A DNA stretch of 43,369 bases. Source: Nitrosomonadales bacterium (lineage in GTDB: Bacteria; Pseudomonadota; Gammaproteobacteria; Burkholderiales; Gallionellaceae). The DNA is taken from NCBI GenBank assembly GCA_025350915.1, contig JANXWX010000114.1, forward strand, positions 1-43,369. Direction: 5' to 3'. The notes beneath the pieces were generated by a model. It made no database searches. It saw nothing but the letters and a program-made list of their open reading frames with translations, and had not been told where the DNA came from. Of the stretch, positions 40,543 to 43,369 are shown piece by piece. The position numbers and the translations under genes were made by a program. Position 1 is the first letter of the stretch. Every line of letters begins with the position of its first letter.

Positions 40543-41917
40543 AACAATACCCACGATACCACCTCCGCCCGTTACATTTTGGGAAGCTTCCCAATATTGG
40601 CTGAAACTGGGTTTTATCAGCTTTGGCGGCCCGGCCGGACAGATTTCCATGATGCACCAGGAGTTGGTAGAACGCAGGCGCTGGATTTCTGAACACCGTT
40701 TTTTGCATGGCCTCAACTATTGCATGATGCTGCCGGGGCCGGAAGCCCAGCAGCTTGCAACCTATATAGGCTGGCTGATGCATGGTGTGAAGGGTGGCAT
40801 TGTTGCGGGCGTTCTGTTCGTGCTGCCATCACTGTTTATCCTGATCGCCCTGACCTGGATTTATCTGGCTTTTGGTAACGTGCCCGCAGTAGCCGGAATT
40901 CTATATGGCATCAAACCGGCTGTCACCGCGATTGTCGTGTTTGCAGCTTATCGCATCGGCTCGCGTGCGCTTAAAAATGGCGTGCTGTGGACAATTGCAG
41001 CGGCCGCTTTCATCGCGGTCTTTGCTTTCAACCTGCCCTTCCCTCTAATTGTGCTGGCAGCGGGACTCACCGGATATCTGGGCAGCCGCATCGCACCAGG
41101 TAAATTCAAGGCGGGTAGCGGCCATGGCGCATCCGATAAAAGTTACGGCCCTGCGATCATTGATGACCACACGCCACCGCCCCTGCACGCACAGTTCAAA
41201 TGGCCACGCTTCATACGATTATTGCTGATCGGCGTTGGCATATGGGCGGCAATCATGGGCGGGCTTGTTACTGCTTATGGCTGGCATGGCGTGCTGACGC
41301 AGATGGGCTGGTTCTTCACCAAGGCGGCAATGGTGACCTTTGGTGGCGCCTATGCGGTATTACCCTATGTATTTCAGGGCGGCGTGATCGACTTTAACTG
41401 GCTTACCGCAACGCAAATGATAGATGGCCTCGCGCTGGGTGAAACCACACCCGGCCCGCTCATTATGGTAGTGGCCTTTGTCGGCTTTGTCGGCGGATGG
41501 ACCAAGGAGTTGTTCGGTCCCGAGGCACTATTCATCGCTGGCGCAGCAGCGGCCAGTGTGGCAACCATCTTCACCTTTTTACCTTCGTTCCTGTTTATTC
41601 TAGTGGGTGGTCCGGCAGTGGAAGCAACGCGTGGCGACCTGAAGTTCACCGCACCACTCACCGGCATTACCGCGGCTGTAGTAGGCGTAATACTGAACCT
41701 CGCTATTTTTTTTGCATACCATGTGCTGTGGCCTAAGGGCATTAGTGCACCGCTGAATATTCATAGCCTGTTCAGCGGATTTGAATGGTTTAGTTTACTG
41801 GTGGGATTAGTGGCATTCATCGCCTTATTTCGCTATAAGATCGGCATCATGCAGGTCATCGGCGCCAGCGCCGCAGTGGGCCTGGCTTTTTCATTTATCA
41901 AACCTTTACTGGGATAA
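40532..41917 (+). CDS. chrA: chromate efflux transporter ChrA
   Basis: 461 residues from the ATG at 40532, with GGAG upstream. The long CHR type with two homologous halves, each with about five to six TM helices. The CHR signature LGFISFGGPAGQISMMHQELVERRRWISEHRFLHGLNYCMMLPGPEAQQLATYIGW is present, and the second half repeats MVTFGGAYAVLPYVFQGGV and GLALGETTPGPLIMVVAFVGFVGGW. It expels chromate from the cytoplasm. A charged loop (SDKSYGPAIIDDHTPPPLHAQ) joins the halves. It lies between chrB and a rhodanese gene, all on one strand. Confidence 0.95.
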   Translation: MNNETIPTIPPPPVTFWEASQYWLKLGFISFGGPAGQISMMHQELVERRRWISEHRFLHGLNYCMMLPGPEAQQLATYIGWLMHGVKGGIVAGVLFVLPSLFILIALTWIYLAFGNVPAVAGILYGIKPAVTAIVVFAAYRIGSRALKNGVLWTIAAAAFIAVFAFNLPFPLIVLAAGLTGYLGSRIAPGKFKAGSGHGASDKSYGPAIIDDHTPPPLHAQFKWPRFIRLLLIGVGIWAAIMGGLVTAYGWHGVLTQMGWFFTKAAMVTFGGAYAVLPYVFQGGVIDFNWLTATQMIDGLALGETTPGPLIMVVAFVGFVGGWTKELFGPEALFIAGAAAASVATIFTFLPSFLFILVGGPAVEATRGDLKFTAPLTGITAAVVGVILNLAIFFAYHVLWPKGISAPLNIHSLFSGFEWFSLLVGLVAFIALFRYKIGIMQVIGASAAVGLAFSFIKPLLG

Positions 41918-41930
41918 GGAGAGATAAAAA

Positions 41931-42251
41931 ATGAACAGAACAATCAATCCGCAAGAATTTAAATCGATAGTTGGCAGCAAAGACGTGACCGTGCTTGATG
42001 TGCGGCGCAAAGAGGACTACGCGGCCGACAACAGTGTCATACCAGGCTCTACCTGGTTTGACCCCGCGAATATTGACAACTGGTGCACTACATTACCGAC
42101 AGAGAAAGAAGTCGTGTTGTATTGCGTGCGTGGCGGTGGTGTTAGTAATTCGGTGGTGGACACTTTGCAGGCCAAAGGACTTAAGGCTCGCTTTATCGAA
42201 GGCGGCATCGCCGCATGGAAGGATGCCGGCGGTACTGTAAAACCAAAATAG
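41931..42251 (+). CDS. chrE: rhodanese-like protein of the chr operon (ChrE-like)
   Basis: 106 residues, one rhodanese domain without a signal peptide. VTVLDVRRKEDYAADNSVIPGSTWFDP, active-site VVLYCVRGGGVSNSVVDTL with Cys65, and FIEGGIAAWKDAGG. In Cupriavidus, ChrE is the rhodanese-like protein of the chromate operon, proposed to handle Cr-glutathione or thiol damage. A strong AAGGAGAG precedes the ATG at 41931, 13 bp after chrA. The symbol follows position and type; function is inferred. Confidence 0.8.
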   Translation: MNRTINPQEFKSIVGSKDVTVLDVRRKEDYAADNSVIPGSTWFDPANIDNWCTTLPTEKEVVLYCVRGGGVSNSVVDTLQAKGLKARFIEGGIAAWKDAGGTVKPK

Positions 42252-42265
42252 CCGCGGAGACAAAC

Positions 42266-42724
42266 ATGAAATGGGTAACCCGTGAACGTCCAAAAATAGA
42301 CCGCATTGCGTGCCCGTGGCTGATCGCACGCTTCATTGATAAAGAGCCTGAATTTCTTTATGTCGCATCGAACAAAGTACTTGAAATCGCCAAAGAGACG
42401 GGTGCTACCCCCTATGACATTCCGGGTGTTGAAATGGGGCATGATGGTGAATTTTGCAGCTTTGATACATTTATCAAAAAATACAAATTGGCAGACCCGG
42501 CGCTTACTCAACTTGCCACCATCGTACGTGGTGCAGATACAGGCCGGCTTGATCTTGCGCCTCAGGCAGCGGGATTGCTTGCTATCTCATTGGGACTCTC
42601 ACGCAACTTTAGCAATGATCATGAAATGCTGGCTCAGGGCATGATTTTGTATGATGCGCTGTATGCATGGTGTCGTGAATTACAAGGGGAGACACATAGT
42701 TGGTACCCCAATAAAATCCTCTAA
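42266..42724 (+). CDS. stand-alone ChrB C-terminal-like domain protein (ChrF-like)
   Basis: 152 residues from the ATG at 42266, with GGAG upstream. It resembles the C-terminal half of ChrB: WVTRERPKIDRIACPWLIARFIDKEPEFLYV matches the ChrB WVDRMTSAWLIRRFIDP block, and FCSFDTFIKKYKL and IVRGADTGRLDLAPQAAGLLAI match later parts. It has an extra Cys in RIACPWLI. It could be a chromate- or redox-sensing partner that acts without a DNA-binding half, comparable to ChrF of Cupriavidus. It follows chrE by 14 bp in the same operon. Confidence 0.85.
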   Translation: MKWVTRERPKIDRIACPWLIARFIDKEPEFLYVASNKVLEIAKETGATPYDIPGVEMGHDGEFCSFDTFIKKYKLADPALTQLATIVRGADTGRLDLAPQAAGLLAISLGLSRNFSNDHEMLAQGMILYDALYAWCRELQGETHSWYPNKIL

Positions 42725-42756
42725 ATTTCCATACATCCATTTACCCAGGTTCTGAA

Positions 42757-42790
42757 AATACCTCGACTGCGAAACCCCGCTTGAGGTATT
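42757..42790. repeat. inverted repeat between the chr operon and the PCu(A)C gene
   Basis: AATACCTC (42757-42764) and GAGGTATT (42783-42790) are perfect inverted copies around an 18-base spacer, 32 bp after the chr operon stop. It may be a weak terminator or a control site for the copper chaperone gene. No T-run follows directly. Confidence 0.4.
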
Positions 42791-42817
42791 CTAGATCCAA
42801 ATTTTTTGGAGCTTGAT

Positions 42818-43273
42818 ATGTTTAGTAAATTGAAACCTGTTGTTTTTGTGGCTGGGCTTTTGTTGTTATCTGCCCAAGTGTATGCGGGCGAAGTTGATGT
42901 TAAGGATGCATGGGCTCGCGCGACCGCTCCGGGACAGGTAAATGGCTCTGTGGGCGTAGTCATCACCAGCAAAAAAGATGCACGCCTCATTGCAGTTAAA
43001 AGTGCAGTAGCGGAAAGTGCCGAAATACACACCATGTCGATGGACAACGGTGTGATGCAAATGCGTCAACTCGACTATCTTGAGTTGCCTGCCAAACAAC
43101 CGGTTACGCTGGGTCCGGGCGGCAATCATCTGATGCTGTTTGGCCTCAAACATCCCCTTAAAGCAGGCACCACCCTGCCGCTGACCCTCACGGTACAGTA
43201 TGCCGACAAGCGAACCGAGGACATTAAAATCAAGGCCCAGATTCGCAGCCTTACGGCAGTACAACAACATTAA
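42818..43273 (+). CDS. periplasmic copper chaperone PCu(A)C
   Basis: 151 residues from the ATG at 42818, placed by TTGGAGC ten bases upstream. Signal peptide (PVVFVAGLLLLSAQVYAGEV) then the DUF461/PCu(A)C domain: VKDAWARATAPGQVNGSVG and the copper motif H-x10-M-x21-H-x-M, seen as His71, Met82, His104 and Met106. It binds Cu(I) in the periplasm and delivers it, for example to cytochrome oxidase. A likely partner gene starts 67 bp downstream. The chr operon lies upstream on the same strand. Confidence 0.93.
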   Translation: MFSKLKPVVFVAGLLLLSAQVYAGEVDVKDAWARATAPGQVNGSVGVVITSKKDARLIAVKSAVAESAEIHTMSMDNGVMQMRQLDYLELPAKQPVTLGPGGNHLMLFGLKHPLKAGTTLPLTLTVQYADKRTEDIKIKAQIRSLTAVQQH

Positions 43274-43339
43274 ATAATGTGACACTGGATGCAGCTTTAA
43301 CAAACCGGTGCATGAATTAAACTTCAGAGGAGAGTCACA

Positions 43340-43369
43340 GTGTTAAATAAAATCGTCTGTACGTTAACA
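43340..43369 (+). CDS. start of an unidentified gene, cut by window edge
   Basis: A GTG at 43340 follows AGAGGAGAG and opens a frame of ten codons (VLNKIVCTLT) that runs off the right edge, reading like the start of a signal peptide. The position after PCu(A)C suggests a linked gene, but too little is visible to name it. Confidence 0.4.
   Translation, partial: MLNKIVCTLT

Noticed and set aside
1-43369. CRISPR array, tRNA or rRNA genes
   Set aside because: No regularly spaced direct repeats and no tRNA- or rRNA-like sequence were recognised on either strand by eye.

Overview
The window looks like chromosome from a nitrate-respiring betaproteobacterium with sulfur-oxidation capacity. The basis is the narK1-narK2-narGHJI-ppiC order, a NarX/NarL pair, a monohaem SoxXA pair, ChrB/ChrA, SirB2 and a Bat/MoxR operon. 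A Nitrosomonadales-type lineage (Gallionellaceae or Methylophilaceae relatives) would fit, but that is inference and no rRNA gene is present to settle it. All calls come from reading translations and motifs by eye; no database search was run.

Layout. (1) 1-5.3 kb: the start of an IS4-type transposase cut by the window edge, a hemerythrin-like protein, a lipoprotein translationally coupled to a GGDEF-EAL protein whose EAL site is degraded, and a divergent marR / dsrC-like pair around a palindrome. (2) 5.3-19.7 kb: the nitrate respiration locus, with narK1, narK2, narG, narH, narJ, narI and ppiC on the minus strand. narX-narL run divergently from a 433-bp control region holding a textbook 7-2-7 NarL-type site. 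An HPP-CBS membrane protein lies convergent to narL. (3) 19.9-26.2 kb: SirB2, a patatin lipoprotein, a lipoprotein SoxX plus monohaem SoxA, a SoxH-like periplasmic metallo-hydrolase, a frameshifted HDOD gene, an orphan mercury-type MerR and a PagP-like outer-membrane protein. (4) 26.2-33.7 kb: a MoxR-DUF58-DUF4381-TauE-BatA-BatB/C-BatD operon, apparently for envelope stress or protein maturation. (5) 33.8-39.4 kb, minus strand: a methyltransferase, two MFS transporters, a frameshifted DsrE gene, a periplasmic rhodanese, a persulfide-dioxygenase-like MBL protein and an ArsR-rhodanese fusion. (6) 39.6-43.4 kb, plus strand: chrB-chrA-rhodanese-ChrB-like domain (chromate resistance), a PCu(A)C copper chaperone and the start of another gene.

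How it fits together. NarK1/NarK2 move nitrate and nitrite, NarGHI reduces nitrate at the quinol pool, NarJ matures NarG, and NarX/NarL sense nitrate and probably act at the 7-2-7 site. HPP-CBS may add a nitrite/nitrate transport route. Sulfur-handling genes recur across the window: a DsrC-like protein, SoxXA, two MBL proteins, TauE, DsrE and three rhodanese domains. This suggests that reduced-sulfur or persulfide stress is a theme alongside nitrate and chromate.

There are two frame-disrupted genes (HDOD, DsrE). No tRNA, rRNA or CRISPR array was seen.
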